Shown here one piece after another: positions 40,882 through 49,670 of a stretch of 60,765 nt of DNA. The translations under genes and the position numbers were made by a program. Numbering within the stretch: the stretch's first letter is position 1; the number at the start of each line of letters is the position of its first letter. Source of the stretch: a virus; the IMG/VR virus record IMGVR_UViG_3300033148_002164, positions 1 to 60,765 of that record; one strand, written 5' to 3'. A model generated the notes under the pieces. That model was not told the origin of the DNA. It did no database searches and saw only the letters and a program-made list of their open reading frames with translations.

Positions 40882-41240
40882 TCGGCGGCCCCATGCTCGG
40901 CGCCCAGGACATCACCTTGCGCCGTTACGCAGTTGGCTCTGTCGGCTCCGACGGGCGCCGCTCCGAGGGCTCCTCTGCGGACACCACCATCAGCGCGGAC
41001 GTGCAGGACATCCCGGGCCGCGACCGCCAACTGCTCCCCGAGGGCAAGCGCCAATCCCAAGGGCTCCGGCTCTACGTCCCAAGCGCCAACCCGCTTAGGA
41101 CTGCGAACCAGTACACCGGCACGCGCGCCGATCAGGTCATCGTGGATAGCCGGGTCTACGACATCATCGTGGTCCAGACGCGCACCGCCATTATCCCGCA
41201 CTGCAAGGCGCTGGCGATTCTCGTGCAGGAGTCCGAGTAA
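40878..41240 (+). CDS. Head closure/connector protein
   Basis: The 120-aa beta-rich protein lies between the neck and terminator genes. LTLRRY-like opening (ITLRRYAVGSVGSDGRR), DIPGRDRQLLPEGKRQSQGLRLYV and VDSRVYDIIVV are typical of small head-closure beta barrels. The assignment rests on composition and gene order. Confidence 0.68.
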   Translation: MIGGPMLGAQDITLRRYAVGSVGSDGRRSEGSSADTTISADVQDIPGRDRQLLPEGKRQSQGLRLYVPSANPLRTANQYTGTRADQVIVDSRVYDIIVVQTRTAIIPHCKALAILVQESE

Positions 41241-41812
41241 TGGCTTCGACTGTCGAGCAGGTCACCCAAGCCGTGCGCGAATGGCTCAAGGCTGCTGGCG
41301 CAAGCGGTGGTCTCACAGACGCTCAGGTCATCATCCCCGAGGGCGACAACACCCGTCCTCCGCTGCCCTACCTCACGGTCAAGCGCCTCAGCGATGCAGG
41401 CGTGGCCGAGCCCTCCGATGTCTACAGCACCAGCGGCGGGGACCCGACGGTCTACTTCACCCAAGACCGGGCCGCGACCTACAGCGTCCAGGGCTACGGC
41501 CGCACCACCGAGGAATGGCTCGAGCGAGTCGACGCCATCAAGCGCGACCCGACCATTCAGGCCCTCCTGCTCTCCAGCGGGATCACCGTTCGGCCTGGCC
41601 CTGTCGTGGACATCTCCGACATAGTCGCGAGCGGGTGGGAGACGCGCTATTCCATGGATGTTGCGGTAGACTATCGACGGTCCTCCGCCACCGATACGGC
41701 CACAGAGGTCGGTCTCGGCGAAGTCTCCGTCGACTACACCCAGAACTCCCACCTGCCCATCTCGGAGACAGATCCGGATGAGCTCCAGCAAACTGTCACC
41801 ATCACCGTGTAG
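41240..41812 (+). CDS. Tail/neck terminator protein
   Basis: The 190-aa protein has PPLPYLTVKRLSDAGVAEPSDVY and YSVQGYGRTTEEWLERVDAIKRDP. The PYLTV opening and the GYG/EWLERV helix match phage neck-terminator proteins that cap the tail before joining. Confidence 0.78.
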   Translation: MASTVEQVTQAVREWLKAAGASGGLTDAQVIIPEGDNTRPPLPYLTVKRLSDAGVAEPSDVYSTSGGDPTVYFTQDRAATYSVQGYGRTTEEWLERVDAIKRDPTIQALLLSSGITVRPGPVVDISDIVASGWETRYSMDVAVDYRRSSATDTATEVGLGEVSVDYTQNSHLPISETDPDELQQTVTITV

Positions 41813-41820
41813 GAGGGCCC

Positions 41821-42897
41821 GTGACCACCACGCACGACCCGAACATTACAGTCAACGTCTACCTGTCGGCCTCGCCGGTACAGCGGGCGTCCTTCTCCAT
41901 CCCCATGTACATCGTGCCGCTCGCCACCAACTCCCTGGACGGCAATCGGACGGTCACGTATGCCAACGTCACCGACGCTGCAGCTGATGAGACCTCGGGC
42001 TTCATCTCGAGCCAGACGCTTGCGGTGATCACTCGGGCGTTCACGCAGAACCCGAAGCCCGCGTCCTTCAAGGTTGGCTACATCGACCTGGTCGGCGTCG
42101 AGACCTACTCGGCCGCGCTGATTGCCATCATCGCCGACGATCCTGACTTCTACATCCCACTCAGTGAGACCCGTGTGGCGGCTGACATCGTGGACATCTC
42201 GGCGGCTGTCGAGGCTCAGGCCAAGAAGATGCTCTACATCTCCCAGTCCGCAGATGCTGACTGGATCACCTCAGGCGTGCCTGCTGGGTTCAGTACCATC
42301 GTGACCAACGAGCGCACTGGCGTGCTCTACCACGACACCGACGCCAACCCGAACGCCGAGGGTTGGGCCTCTGCTGTGGCTGTCTTTGACTCGGATATCC
42401 AGTCTGCTCCATGGACCCGTACCGTCAAGAGCGGGGACGTGCTGGCGACCCAGATCACTGAGGCAGAGCGCCAGATCATTTTCGCGAACTTCGCGAACGT
42501 GGGTCTGCCCTACGGCGCCTCAAACTACTTCGTGGACTCCGGCCAGAGCATCACCGGCCGGCCTATCTACGAGCAGGTTACCGCAGACTGGTTCGCCACT
42601 CGAATCGCCGAAGATGTGGCCGAACTCGTCCAGGCCACCAACGACCTCGGTCAGAAGATCCCCGTCAGCGCTGCCGGTCAGGTTCGGATTCTGGCCATCC
42701 TCAAGAGCCGACTCGCACAGGGTCAACAGGCTGGCCACTTCGACCCAGACCCGGACGAGGTGAGCGCCGTCGCTGAAGACATCACCGCAACAGACGAGAC
42801 GAATCAGCGCATGCGGTTCACCGTCCGCGCAAAGAGTTCGATCAGCGCGCGTATCTTCACGTTCGATGTGTACTCTTCCACCACCTCCATCCAGTAG
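41821..42897 (+). CDS. Contractile tail sheath protein, DUF3383 family
   Basis: The 358-aa protein opens with ITVNVYLSASPVQRASFSIPMYIVP. It continues with FTQNPKPASFKVGYIDL, SAALIAIIADDPDFYIPLSETR and a C-terminal RFTVRAKSSISARIFTFDVY. This is the DUF3383 sheath type of myophages. It shows that the virion has a contractile tail. Confidence 0.92.
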   Translation: MTTTHDPNITVNVYLSASPVQRASFSIPMYIVPLATNSLDGNRTVTYANVTDAAADETSGFISSQTLAVITRAFTQNPKPASFKVGYIDLVGVETYSAALIAIIADDPDFYIPLSETRVAADIVDISAAVEAQAKKMLYISQSADADWITSGVPAGFSTIVTNERTGVLYHDTDANPNAEGWASAVAVFDSDIQSAPWTRTVKSGDVLATQITEAERQIIFANFANVGLPYGASNYFVDSGQSITGRPIYEQVTADWFATRIAEDVAELVQATNDLGQKIPVSAAGQVRILAILKSRLAQGQQAGHFDPDPDEVSAVAEDITATDETNQRMRFTVRAKSSISARIFTFDVYSSTTSIQ

Positions 42898-42906
42898 GAG
42901 TAGGCC

Positions 42907-43350
42907 ATGTCCTCAGCACCCATCAAAACCTACGACCTGGATCGGGTGATCCTCGTCGTCGGAGGCCTACCGGTCAACGGCTTCGGCGAGACCGATGCAG
43001 TCTCCATCGAGCCCGTGGAGCAGCGCACGGTCGTCAGCTACACCGCAGACGGCCAGGCTACTGCAAGCCGCAGCGGCGTCCGTGGCTACCGCGCCACCAT
43101 CACCGTCAGCGAGACCAGCCTTGGCTACAAGACCCTGGCCGGCCTGCAGGCTGTTCAGCGCGCACAGAACCCGATCGTGCAGATGCCGTTCGCCTTGGAG
43201 GACCTGAACAACGGGGACTCCGTGATCGACCAGTACGCGGTATTCACCGACGCCCCGACCATCTCCAAGGGCAAGACCGTCGGGGAGCGCGTGTTCGTGA
43301 TCGAACTCACCGCCCCCGTCGTTCTCGAAGGCGCCCTGATCTCGGCGTAG
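42907..43350 (+). CDS. Tail tube protein, DUF3277 family
   Basis: The 147-aa product has the DUF3277 pattern: KTYDLDRVILVVGGLPVNGFGETDAVSIEP, a Ser/Arg-rich GVRGYRATITVSETS and FALEDLNNGDSVI. It forms the inner tube under the sheath. It is followed by a strong terminator. Confidence 0.92.
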   Translation: MSSAPIKTYDLDRVILVVGGLPVNGFGETDAVSIEPVEQRTVVSYTADGQATASRSGVRGYRATITVSETSLGYKTLAGLQAVQRAQNPIVQMPFALEDLNNGDSVIDQYAVFTDAPTISKGKTVGERVFVIELTAPVVLEGALISA

Positions 43351-43372
43351 TTCCGCCCCCTCGGCTACGCCT

Positions 43373-43403
43373 GGGCCCCGTCTGTGTTCTGCAGGCGGGG
43401 CCC
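43373..43403 (+). terminator. Strong terminator after tail tube
   Basis: GGGCCCCG and CGGGGCCC form a perfect GC-rich stem followed by TTT, the clearest intrinsic terminator in the structural arm. Confidence 0.8.
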
Positions 43404-43440
43404 TTTGGTGTCGGGACCGTGGCCATTTTGGTTGTAGAAT

Positions 43441-43456
43441 TGTACTGCCCAGTACA
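43441..43456. promoter_or_regulatory. 16-bp inverted repeat, candidate operator
   Basis: TGTACTG-CC-CAGTACA has perfect 7-base arms. It lies about 40 bases upstream of the TACGAT (43498-43503) -10 box of the tail chaperone transcript. GTTACGAT occurs twice, at 43477 and 43496. No other exact copy was noticed in the window. Confidence 0.55.
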
Positions 43457-43524
43457 CTGTCCGTAACATCCAGCCCGTTACGATCCTCTCGCCGTGTTAC
43501 GATACCCCCACACGAGGAGGTCAA

Positions 43525-43989
43525 ATGTCCGAGAGTTTCGTCCTGAAGGACGCCAACGGTGAAGAGCACGCTTACGAGGTCATCCTGCACGGCGCCCGCG
43601 CTGGTCGGCCCATTCACTTCGCCCTGATGCGCATGAGCGCCCGCCCGCTGCTTGAGGCGCTGGAGCAGGTGGCCAAGTCGGGTGAACTGATGGACGCGCT
43701 CTTCAGCGACAAGGGGGATGCCGCCGCCGCGCTGATGGGCGACCCGCAGGCGATGATTGAGAAGCTGAACCTCGGCGGTCTCGGCTCCAAGATCTCCACC
43801 GCGCTGGCCTCCGAGGACCTTGAGAACCTGAGCGATCTCATCTTCGCCCACACCAGGCGTGACAAGACCGCGCTCTCCGATGGGGTGGTCTTCGACCTCG
43901 CCTATCAGGCCAACTACGGAGAGATGCTGCTGGCGCTCATCAAGGTCATCAGGCTCAACCGTTTTCTGCCGCTGCCCGGTATCTCCTAA
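43525..43989 (+). CDS. Tail assembly chaperone, short form
   Basis: The 154-aa protein sits between the tail tube and the tape measure, the usual place of the tape-measure chaperone. It is helical with conserved-looking FALMRMSARPLLEALEQ and YQANYGEMLLALIKVIRLNRFLPLPG. A -1 shift near its end gives a longer form (see next feature). The start follows GAGGAGGTCAA. Confidence 0.82.
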   Translation: MSESFVLKDANGEEHAYEVILHGARAGRPIHFALMRMSARPLLEALEQVAKSGELMDALFSDKGDAAAALMGDPQAMIEKLNLGGLGSKISTALASEDLENLSDLIFAHTRRDKTALSDGVVFDLAYQANYGEMLLALIKVIRLNRFLPLPGIS

Positions 43990-44204
43990 ACAAAGAGGAC
44001 GGAGCAGGGGCATCGCGACTCGTCCAGCGGGCCTTTGACCGAGCAGCAAAGGGCGGCGTTGACATGTGGATCTGGCGGCTCGTCGGGGACTCTCGTATCC
44101 CCGATGGGATGGCCCAGATCAAGCGCGAGTGGTCGTTTGCTGATACATTAGAGGCGCATCTGTTCCTCGACGCCTTGGATACCTTGAAGCCAACCCCGGA
44201 GTAG
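43525..44204 (+). CDS. Tail assembly chaperone, probable -1 frameshift extended form
   Basis: The -1 frame is open through the short gene's end and on to TAG 44204, just before the tape measure. A slip on CGT-TTT-C at 43960-43966 would join it as ...RF-SAAARYLLNKEDGAGASRLVQRAF..., then MWIWRLVGDSRIPDGM and an acidic ending. The product is about 226 aa. This short/long pair is the classic G/GT arrangement of tailed phages. The slip site lacks a perfect X-XXY-YYZ heptamer, so the exact site is uncertain. A separate start at ATG 44062 has no ribosome site. Confidence 0.7.
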
Positions 44205-44207
44205 CCC

Positions 44208-45989
44208 TTGGCTCAGCGCCGCACCATCCGAGAGTTGCTGGTCAAACTCGGCATTGACGCCGACACCAAGGCGGTCAACGACTTCGACAAGTCGCTTGGC
44301 AGCGTCAAGAGCACGATGGTTGGGGTCGCCAAGGTGGCCGCCGCTGTTGCTGGTGCGTTTATCGCGGTGGGCACTGCTGCCTTCGGGATGGCGGTAGCCA
44401 CAGCTACAGCGGGCGACGAGGCGAGCAAGGCGGCCAAGCGAATCGGGGTCACTGCCGAGGAAATGCAGGAGCTCACCTTCGCGGCTGGCCAGTCTGGCGC
44501 GGCGATGGCTGATGTTGAGGTGGGGTTCAGGACCCTGGCCCGAAACGCGCTGATGGCATCGCAGGGCACAGGGGAGGCGGCCAAGGCCTTCAAGCGGCTT
44601 GAGGTGGACGCGACAGACAGCAACGGGGAACTCAAGGGCTCGCTCGACTTGTTCACCGAGTTGGCGGGAGCTCTCGGCGGGCTAACAAACGAACAGGAGC
44701 GCTCGGCTCTCGCTCAACAGTTGTTCGGCAGGGGCGGCGCCAAGCTGCTCCCACTGCTAACGGCCGGCGCCGGTGGCATCGAAGAACTCCGCAAGCAGGC
44801 CCAAGCCCTCGGCCTGGTCATGTCCAACGAGGCAGCCAAGGCATCCGAGGACTTCGTTGATCGCATGGGCGAGGTCAGGGGCATCATGACCGGCCTCAGG
44901 AATGAGATCGGCGCTGAGTTCATGCCGGTCTTCTCCGACATGATGATCGCGTTTCGGGAGTGGTTCCTCTCGAACAAGGACCTGATCAACCAGAAGATCG
45001 ACAAGTGGGCGGGCCGTGTGGCTGACGCCTTCCGAGAGGTCGGCGTCTGGCTCCAGAAGGTCGACAAGTTCGTCCGCGAGAACCTCGGCGGCTGGGATCG
45101 GGTCATCCGGACCACGGCTATCGTCGGGAGCATCGCCGCGATCACTGCCGGCCTGATTGCCTTCGGTCCCGCCATCCTCGCCGCCGCTGAGGGCGTGTTC
45201 ATCTTCACCGCCGCACTGGCCACCCTCTTGCTCACCCAGCCCGAGATCTTGATCGTCGTCGCAGCGCTGGGGCTCCTGGCTTTGATTGTTGAGGACATCG
45301 TGACCTTCATGCAGGGCGGCGACTCGGTGATTGGCCGATTCTTCGACGCATGGGAGCGCGGCGGTCCAGTCCTGAATCAGGTAAAGCGCATCTTCGAGGG
45401 CCTGAAAAGCATCGTCGTCACCCTCACCAGCGCCGTGCTGGCCCAATTCCGCATAGTCGGTGAGGTCTTCGGGTTGATGAAAGACATCGGCCTTGAACTC
45501 CTCGACGTGATCTTCCCCGGCATCAAGACGGCGGTCGACAACATCACCAACTCGCTCACGGGTGAGTTCGCGGACTCTCTCGGGTTCGTCGCCAGCCTGA
45601 TCGAGCGCATCGCAGCGGCTATCGCCAGCTGGCCCGCTGAGATTCAGAAGTCGGTGGACTACGCCAAGGGGCTCCGCGAAGAGTTCAGCAGCCTCACGGA
45701 CAACCCCGTGTTCAGCGCTTTGGCGTCTGGGGCCCGCGCCATTGCCGGCCCTGCTCAAGAGGCCATGGACTTCGCCACCACGCCACAGACCGCGCTTGGA
45801 GCGAGTCTCGCCAGTCAAGTCTCCAACGTCTCGACCAGCAACCGGACCACGACTATCGGCGGGGACACGAACACCTTCAACATCGGCAGCGGCGGAAACC
45901 AGTTGGCTGAGTTCCAAGAGGTCCAGCGCAAAGAGGGCGAGAAGAGGCGGCGCCACATGTCCGCAGCCATTGCCGGAGCGGAGATGTAA
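44208..45989 (+). CDS. Tail tape measure protein
   Basis: The 593-aa protein starts at TTG 44208 after GGAG. It has a helical N-terminus, an Ala-rich hydrophobic segment (about 38-70), a conserved-type KRIGVTAEEMQELTFAAGQSGAAMADV block and long helices. Further hydrophobic segments near 300-360 (AAITAGLIAFGPAILAAAEG, LIVVAALGLLALIVEDIVTF) resemble membrane-active regions of tape measures. Its length sets tail length, which would be short to medium. Confidence 0.88.
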   Translation: MAQRRTIRELLVKLGIDADTKAVNDFDKSLGSVKSTMVGVAKVAAAVAGAFIAVGTAAFGMAVATATAGDEASKAAKRIGVTAEEMQELTFAAGQSGAAMADVEVGFRTLARNALMASQGTGEAAKAFKRLEVDATDSNGELKGSLDLFTELAGALGGLTNEQERSALAQQLFGRGGAKLLPLLTAGAGGIEELRKQAQALGLVMSNEAAKASEDFVDRMGEVRGIMTGLRNEIGAEFMPVFSDMMIAFREWFLSNKDLINQKIDKWAGRVADAFREVGVWLQKVDKFVRENLGGWDRVIRTTAIVGSIAAITAGLIAFGPAILAAAEGVFIFTAALATLLLTQPEILIVVAALGLLALIVEDIVTFMQGGDSVIGRFFDAWERGGPVLNQVKRIFEGLKSIVVTLTSAVLAQFRIVGEVFGLMKDIGLELLDVIFPGIKTAVDNITNSLTGEFADSLGFVASLIERIAAAIASWPAEIQKSVDYAKGLREEFSSLTDNPVFSALASGARAIAGPAQEAMDFATTPQTALGASLASQVSNVSTSNRTTTIGGDTNTFNIGSGGNQLAEFQEVQRKEGEKRRRHMSAAIAGAEM

Positions 45990-46552
45990 TGCCGATCGGA
46001 ATCTACCGAGACAGCGACGGTGCGCAGATGGTCTTTGATGGCGTGCTCGGGTACAGCCTTGACCCGCGCGTCATCCTGACCGAGCACCCGATCGAGGATG
46101 GCTCGTCGGTATCAGATCACGCTATCAAGATGCCTCTCCGGCTCACCATGCGAATCCAGGTGAGTGAGTCGCCCATGGTTGCGAATGAGTCCACCGAGAC
46201 CATCACGGGCCCCGCACGGCTTCAGGAGGCCATGCGCTTCCTGTCTGAGTCAGTGGGCGAGTTGATGACCATCACGGACACGAAGGAGGGCACCTTCGAG
46301 AGCATGGCAATCGAGTCCTACCCGCACTCCTACGGCACGCATGAGTCCATCCAGCCAGTGATCACCTTCAAGCAGATCGAGATCCCGACTTCGATTACCA
46401 CTGAGATCCCGGCGACCGTACCGCGCGCTGATGTGGCTGCTGGGGCGGCGACGGAGAAGCAGCTCGGGCGACAGGCAACGAAGAAGATCGCCAAAGAGTC
46501 AGCCGCAGCGCAGGCCGACTCCTCAATCCTCGTCTCAATCCTGGGGTTGTAG
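45989..46552 (+). CDS. Baseplate Dit-like/hub adaptor protein
   Basis: The 187-aa product has HPIEDGSSVSDHAIKMPLRLTMRIQVSESP and SVGELMTITDTKEGTFESMAIESYPHSYGTHESIQ, typical of the Dit-like N-terminal family in myophage baseplates. The C-terminal tail is Ala-rich and helical. Confidence 0.78.
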   Translation: MPIGIYRDSDGAQMVFDGVLGYSLDPRVILTEHPIEDGSSVSDHAIKMPLRLTMRIQVSESPMVANESTETITGPARLQEAMRFLSESVGELMTITDTKEGTFESMAIESYPHSYGTHESIQPVITFKQIEIPTSITTEIPATVPRADVAAGAATEKQLGRQATKKIAKESAAAQADSSILVSILGL

Positions 46553-46900
46553 ATGCCGCTTCAACTGCCCAACTCTCCCAATGAGCCGAGCCACCGGATG
46601 GACATCACGCTCGGGGTCGATGACTTCGAGTTCCGGTTCACCTGGCGGACTCGCATGTCGTCCTGGTACTTCGACCTGTTCGACGCCAGTGGGGCTCTCC
46701 TGCTTGGTGGGTGTCGCGTATCTACCTCATGGGCCCCGATTCAACTCTACCACCTTGAGAACGGACCCAACGGGACGCTCTACATCAGCGGTCCAGACGA
46801 CTACCTGCAGGGCGACATCGGCGACTCGGTGAATGTGCGCTTCTACGAGGAAGACGAGATCACCATCCCAGACGCTGACGACGCGGTCATCATCACCTGA
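46553..46900 (+). CDS. Baseplate plug-type protein
   Basis: The 115-aa beta-rich protein has VDDFEFRFTWRTRMSSWYFDLFDASGALLLGG, a pattern found in small baseplate plug proteins such as those of Pam3-like phages, then RFYEEDEITI. It sits between the Dit-like and hub genes. Confidence 0.7.
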   Translation: MPLQLPNSPNEPSHRMDITLGVDDFEFRFTWRTRMSSWYFDLFDASGALLLGGCRVSTSWAPIQLYHLENGPNGTLYISGPDDYLQGDIGDSVNVRFYEEDEITIPDADDAVIIT

Positions 46901-47685
46901 TGGCGAACTTCGGCCGGCGCGTGCAAATCCAACTCGGAACCGAGGGCCTGCCCGGCCGGACCATCGAGGGGCTACGGGTTCGCTTCCAGGTCGAGCACAC
47001 CCGCACCGGAGCTCCAAGCACTGCCGTCATCGAGATCAACAACCTCGCGCCGGAGTCTCTTGGGCTACTCGAGGGCGACGGTGCGCTGATCCGCCTGTCC
47101 GCTGGTTATGACTCCCCGCTGCTCGTCTTCAGGGGCAACCCCTCCAAGGTGGTCACCGAGAACCACGTCACCCGCGTGGAAGCCGAGGACGGCGGCGAGA
47201 CCTATCGGGAGGCCCGCCTGAGCATCAGCCTGGCCACTGCGGTCACCATGCAGGACGTGCTGGACGAAGCCGTGAGTCAGCTCGGGGTCACCAAGGGCAC
47301 GATTCGGTCGGACCTCACCGCCGAGATCAGCAACGGGATCTCCTTCTCCGGGCCAGCGCGCGACATGCTCGACCGGCTCGCGGAGACCACCGGCAGCGAT
47401 TGGATGATCCAAGACGGCGCGCTGCAGTTCATCGAGCGCGGCGGCCAGACCACCCAGACCGTGGTCGTCTTCTCCGTCGAGGGCCGCAGCATGGTCGGCA
47501 CCGCCTCAAAGACAGACACCGGGGTCGAGGCCAAGGGCTTCATTGCTCCTCAACTCCGCCCCGGTGGGCTGTTCGAGATTCGCGCCGAGCGCTACTCAGG
47601 GACCTACATCGCCGATAAGGTCACGTTCATCGGCGACACCCACGGGAACGACTTCTACACGATCGCCCGTGGTCGGCCAGTCTGA
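46900..47685 (+). CDS. Baseplate hub protein (gp27/gpD-like)
   Basis: The 261-aa protein has ANFGRRVQIQLGTEG, RFQVEHTRTGAPSTAVIEINNL, a GYDSPLLVFRG barrel and MLDRLAETTGSDWMIQDGALQFIERG, the blocks of hub proteins that hold the spike. It ends with THGNDFYTIARG. Confidence 0.85.
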   Translation: MANFGRRVQIQLGTEGLPGRTIEGLRVRFQVEHTRTGAPSTAVIEINNLAPESLGLLEGDGALIRLSAGYDSPLLVFRGNPSKVVTENHVTRVEAEDGGETYREARLSISLATAVTMQDVLDEAVSQLGVTKGTIRSDLTAEISNGISFSGPARDMLDRLAETTGSDWMIQDGALQFIERGGQTTQTVVVFSVEGRSMVGTASKTDTGVEAKGFIAPQLRPGGLFEIRAERYSGTYIADKVTFIGDTHGNDFYTIARGRPV

Positions 47686-47840
47686 CGCCTGCCGTCCTGA
47701 CTGCCGTGGACATTGCGGCGCGGCTTCCCCCGTGGGTGAGGCGTCTTGGGGGCGACCCATCCTTTTGATGGCTTCATCCTCTCGGCTTCCTTGAAGAGGA
47801 GGAGCACCTCCAGCGGCAACAGCTTGGGATCAAAAGCCAT
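47655..47840 (-). CDS. Small basic hypothetical protein
   Basis: The 61-aa product (MAFDPKLLPLEVLLLFKEAERM...) has a helical start and a very basic second half. It overlaps the end of the hub gene by 31 bases tail to tail and the upstream gene by 11 bases. Confidence 0.5.
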   Translation of the reverse strand: MAFDPKLLPLEVLLLFKEAERMKPSKGWVAPKTPHPRGKPRRNVHGSQDGRRQTGRPRAIV

Positions 47841-48066
47841 CGTGGGCCAGCGCCAGCAACCGCACGTCTTCAACCACCACCATCGCGTCGGGCCCGCGCC
47901 CTGCTACGAGGTTCGGATGTTTGCCGACGTGGACGTTGTAGCAGGTGAACGTCCCGACCGTGGTGGCCCACGCATTAACAGGCTGCCCTTGGAATGTGGC
48001 AAAGAACACATCATCAGCTTGAGTCCAGCCGATCGGCCAGATGTTCGACAACAGATCGAGGGTCAT
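47830..48066 (-). CDS. Hypothetical protein
   Basis: The 78-aa product (MTLDLLSNIWPIGWTQADDVFFATFQGQ...) is alpha/beta with VVVEDVRLLAL near the end. No family is recognised. Coupled to the winged-helix gene upstream by ATGA. Confidence 0.6.
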   Translation of the reverse strand: MTLDLLSNIWPIGWTQADDVFFATFQGQPVNAWATTVGTFTCYNVHVGKHPNLVAGRGPDAMVVVEDVRLLALAHDGF

Positions 48067-48311
48067 AGCCCAGCCTTCACGGCGCGCATGCCGTCAGGGG
48101 TGAGGGCGAACAGGTTTGCATGCCTGCCCGCTGTTGGGGCGGCGCCGACGATCTCGACCAATCCCTTGATCACGAGAGCGGTCATCGACTGACTCAAGCT
48201 GCTGGCGCCGTGGCCCATCTCCTCCTGGTCTGTGACCTGCCGGATCGTTGTGGTCCGGTGCTTGCGGAGGTGGTGCAGCAGCCAGCGCTGGCGTGAGCCG
48301 AGGTAGGTCAT
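48063..48311 (-). CDS. MarR-like winged-helix protein
   Basis: The 82-aa product (MTYLGSRQRWLLHHLRKHRTT...) has a winged-helix pattern with a recognition helix in SSLSQSMTALVIKGLVEIVG and a wing before LFALTPDGMRAV. It is probably a small DNA-binding regulator. The start at 48311 overlaps the upstream stop. Confidence 0.68.
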   Translation of the reverse strand: MTYLGSRQRWLLHHLRKHRTTTIRQVTDQEEMGHGASSLSQSMTALVIKGLVEIVGAAPTAGRHANLFALTPDGMRAVKAGL

Positions 48312-48913
48312 GCCTTGAACTTCGGGTCGGATGGGTGGCGGCCTGCGGCTTCGACCTCGGCGTCGGTTGCTGGGCGGTAGTGCTTTGGCTCGACCAGACC
48401 GATTACCCCGAAGCCATACTCGGACCATTCACCAAAGAGCATGCCGTGGGTCTTGTCCTCAGTGAGGTATCTGAGCGAACTATCTGAGTTCTCATCTGGG
48501 ATATGCACGACATACCCGTCCGGGTTTACGCGGTATCCGTCGATTACTCGCTCGCCCTTCTCAGCAAGCAGGCTTGCCACCTCCTGCCGCGCCAGCGCCA
48601 ACTCGGTGCTGAGGCGCTCGATCTCCTCGTTCTTGGTGAGGATGATCCCGGTCTGGTGGTTGGCAGCATCCTCGGCGTCCTTGCGGTGTCCCTCGTGGTC
48701 GAAGACTGCAGCAGCGAGTTGGTCGGCGAGCCGGGCCACCTTGCTGCGCATGCTGATGTTCTCTTTGCTGATGGAGGCCCGTTGTGTAGCCGATGCGGCC
48801 ATATCCAACTCGAGCGCCTCCGCTCGGTCGGTCATCGCCGCCAAGTCGCGGCGGGCCTCGGCCAGTTCGAGGGCTCGGTCTTCGATGTGGTTCAGCAGTT
48901 CTGCGGTGTTCAT
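48308..48913 (-). CDS. Coiled-coil protein
   Basis: The 201-aa protein has a long N-terminal coiled coil (about residues 5-115) and a C-terminal globular part with GYVVHIPDENSDSSLRYLTEDK and EPKHYRPATDAEVEAAGRH. The start at 48913 follows GGAGAACGAC-ATG. Function is unknown. Confidence 0.68.
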   Translation of the reverse strand: MNTAELLNHIEDRALELAEARRDLAAMTDRAEALELDMAASATQRASISKENISMRSKVARLADQLAAAVFDHEGHRKDAEDAANHQTGIILTKNEEIERLSTELALARQEVASLLAEKGERVIDGYRVNPDGYVVHIPDENSDSSLRYLTEDKTHGMLFGEWSEYGFGVIGLVEPKHYRPATDAEVEAAGRHPSDPKFKA

Positions 48914-48930
48914 GTCGTTCTCCCGTTGAA

Positions 48931-49365
48931 TTAAAGTGCTTCCACCCAAGCGATCCCCGTAAGCAGGAAGCACCGGGGCGCGTTCTTGTCCAGATCAGCG
49001 CAGAGGATGGCCTTCCCATCATCGCGCGGGACGATTCTCCCGATGCGCCTTGGCTCCACCTTGTCCTTCTTGATGTAGCCGATCCACATCTCCTCGCGGA
49101 GACATGAGGCCTCACCAAGCGCGCGGGCGATGGCGAAGTGGGTGGTGTGGCGCCCGGGTGGTAGGCGCTTCGAGTTCAACTCAACCTCGGAGTCGTCGGC
49201 GCGGTAGACCAGCCTGGAGCGGTCGCCGTCGTTGATGGCCAGCAGGTAGCCAGTGCGGCCCTCGGCGTGGATGGCGCCTACGGTGAGGGTGGTCGGCCGT
49301 CCTGAGTCTACGCAAGGATCATCTGTGATGATGACCTCGGCGTGCTGTCCCTTGATGGCGCTCAT
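48931..49365 (-). CDS. Hypothetical protein
   Basis: The 144-aa beta-rich protein (MSAIKGQHAEVIITDDPCVDSG...) has no recognised family. Coupled upstream by ATGA. It lies in the largest minus-strand island of the structural arm. Confidence 0.65.
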   Translation of the reverse strand: MSAIKGQHAEVIITDDPCVDSGRPTTLTVGAIHAEGRTGYLLAINDGDRSRLVYRADDSEVELNSKRLPPGRHTTHFAIARALGEASCLREEMWIGYIKKDKVEPRRIGRIVPRDDGKAILCADLDKNAPRCFLLTGIAWVEAL

Positions 49366-49670
49366 GACTGCTCCAGTGTGGCGGCGACGTGCTTTCTCAG
49401 ATCGGCGTCGGATGCGAGAGACAGGTCCGGATTGACGGCCTGATTCGTCAGATCGTCAAGTTGCTGATTTAGCTTGGCTGTCGCCTCCTCGAACGCCCTA
49501 CGGTGCGCAGTCCTGCTGTCTTTGGTCCATGCCTGGAACCCTATAGATGCTCGGAGGCGCGCCCGAAGAGACGGGTCACTCTCTCCTGAATACCTCGGAT
49601 AGATGCCGAAACTCTCGACCAGTCTGTCGAGGTCTTCCCCGATTGCTGTATCTACGCTGTAGAGGCTCAT
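49362..49670 (-). CDS. Hypothetical protein, first of island
   Basis: The 102-aa product (MSLYSVDTAIGEDLDRLVESFGIYPR...) has a segment SDPSLRARLRASIGFQAW that resembles part of gp25/DUF-type baseplate helices, followed by a long helix. The start follows GGAGAACGGA-ATG. Function is unknown. Confidence 0.65.
   Translation of the reverse strand: MSLYSVDTAIGEDLDRLVESFGIYPRYSGESDPSLRARLRASIGFQAWTKDSRTAHRRAFEEATAKLNQQLDDLTNQAVNPDLSLASDADLRKHVAATLEQS

Noticed and set aside
44757-45956. A 399-codon minus-strand frame opposite the tape measure gene
   Set aside because: It is the complement of a well-supported tape measure gene and shows only shadow composition.
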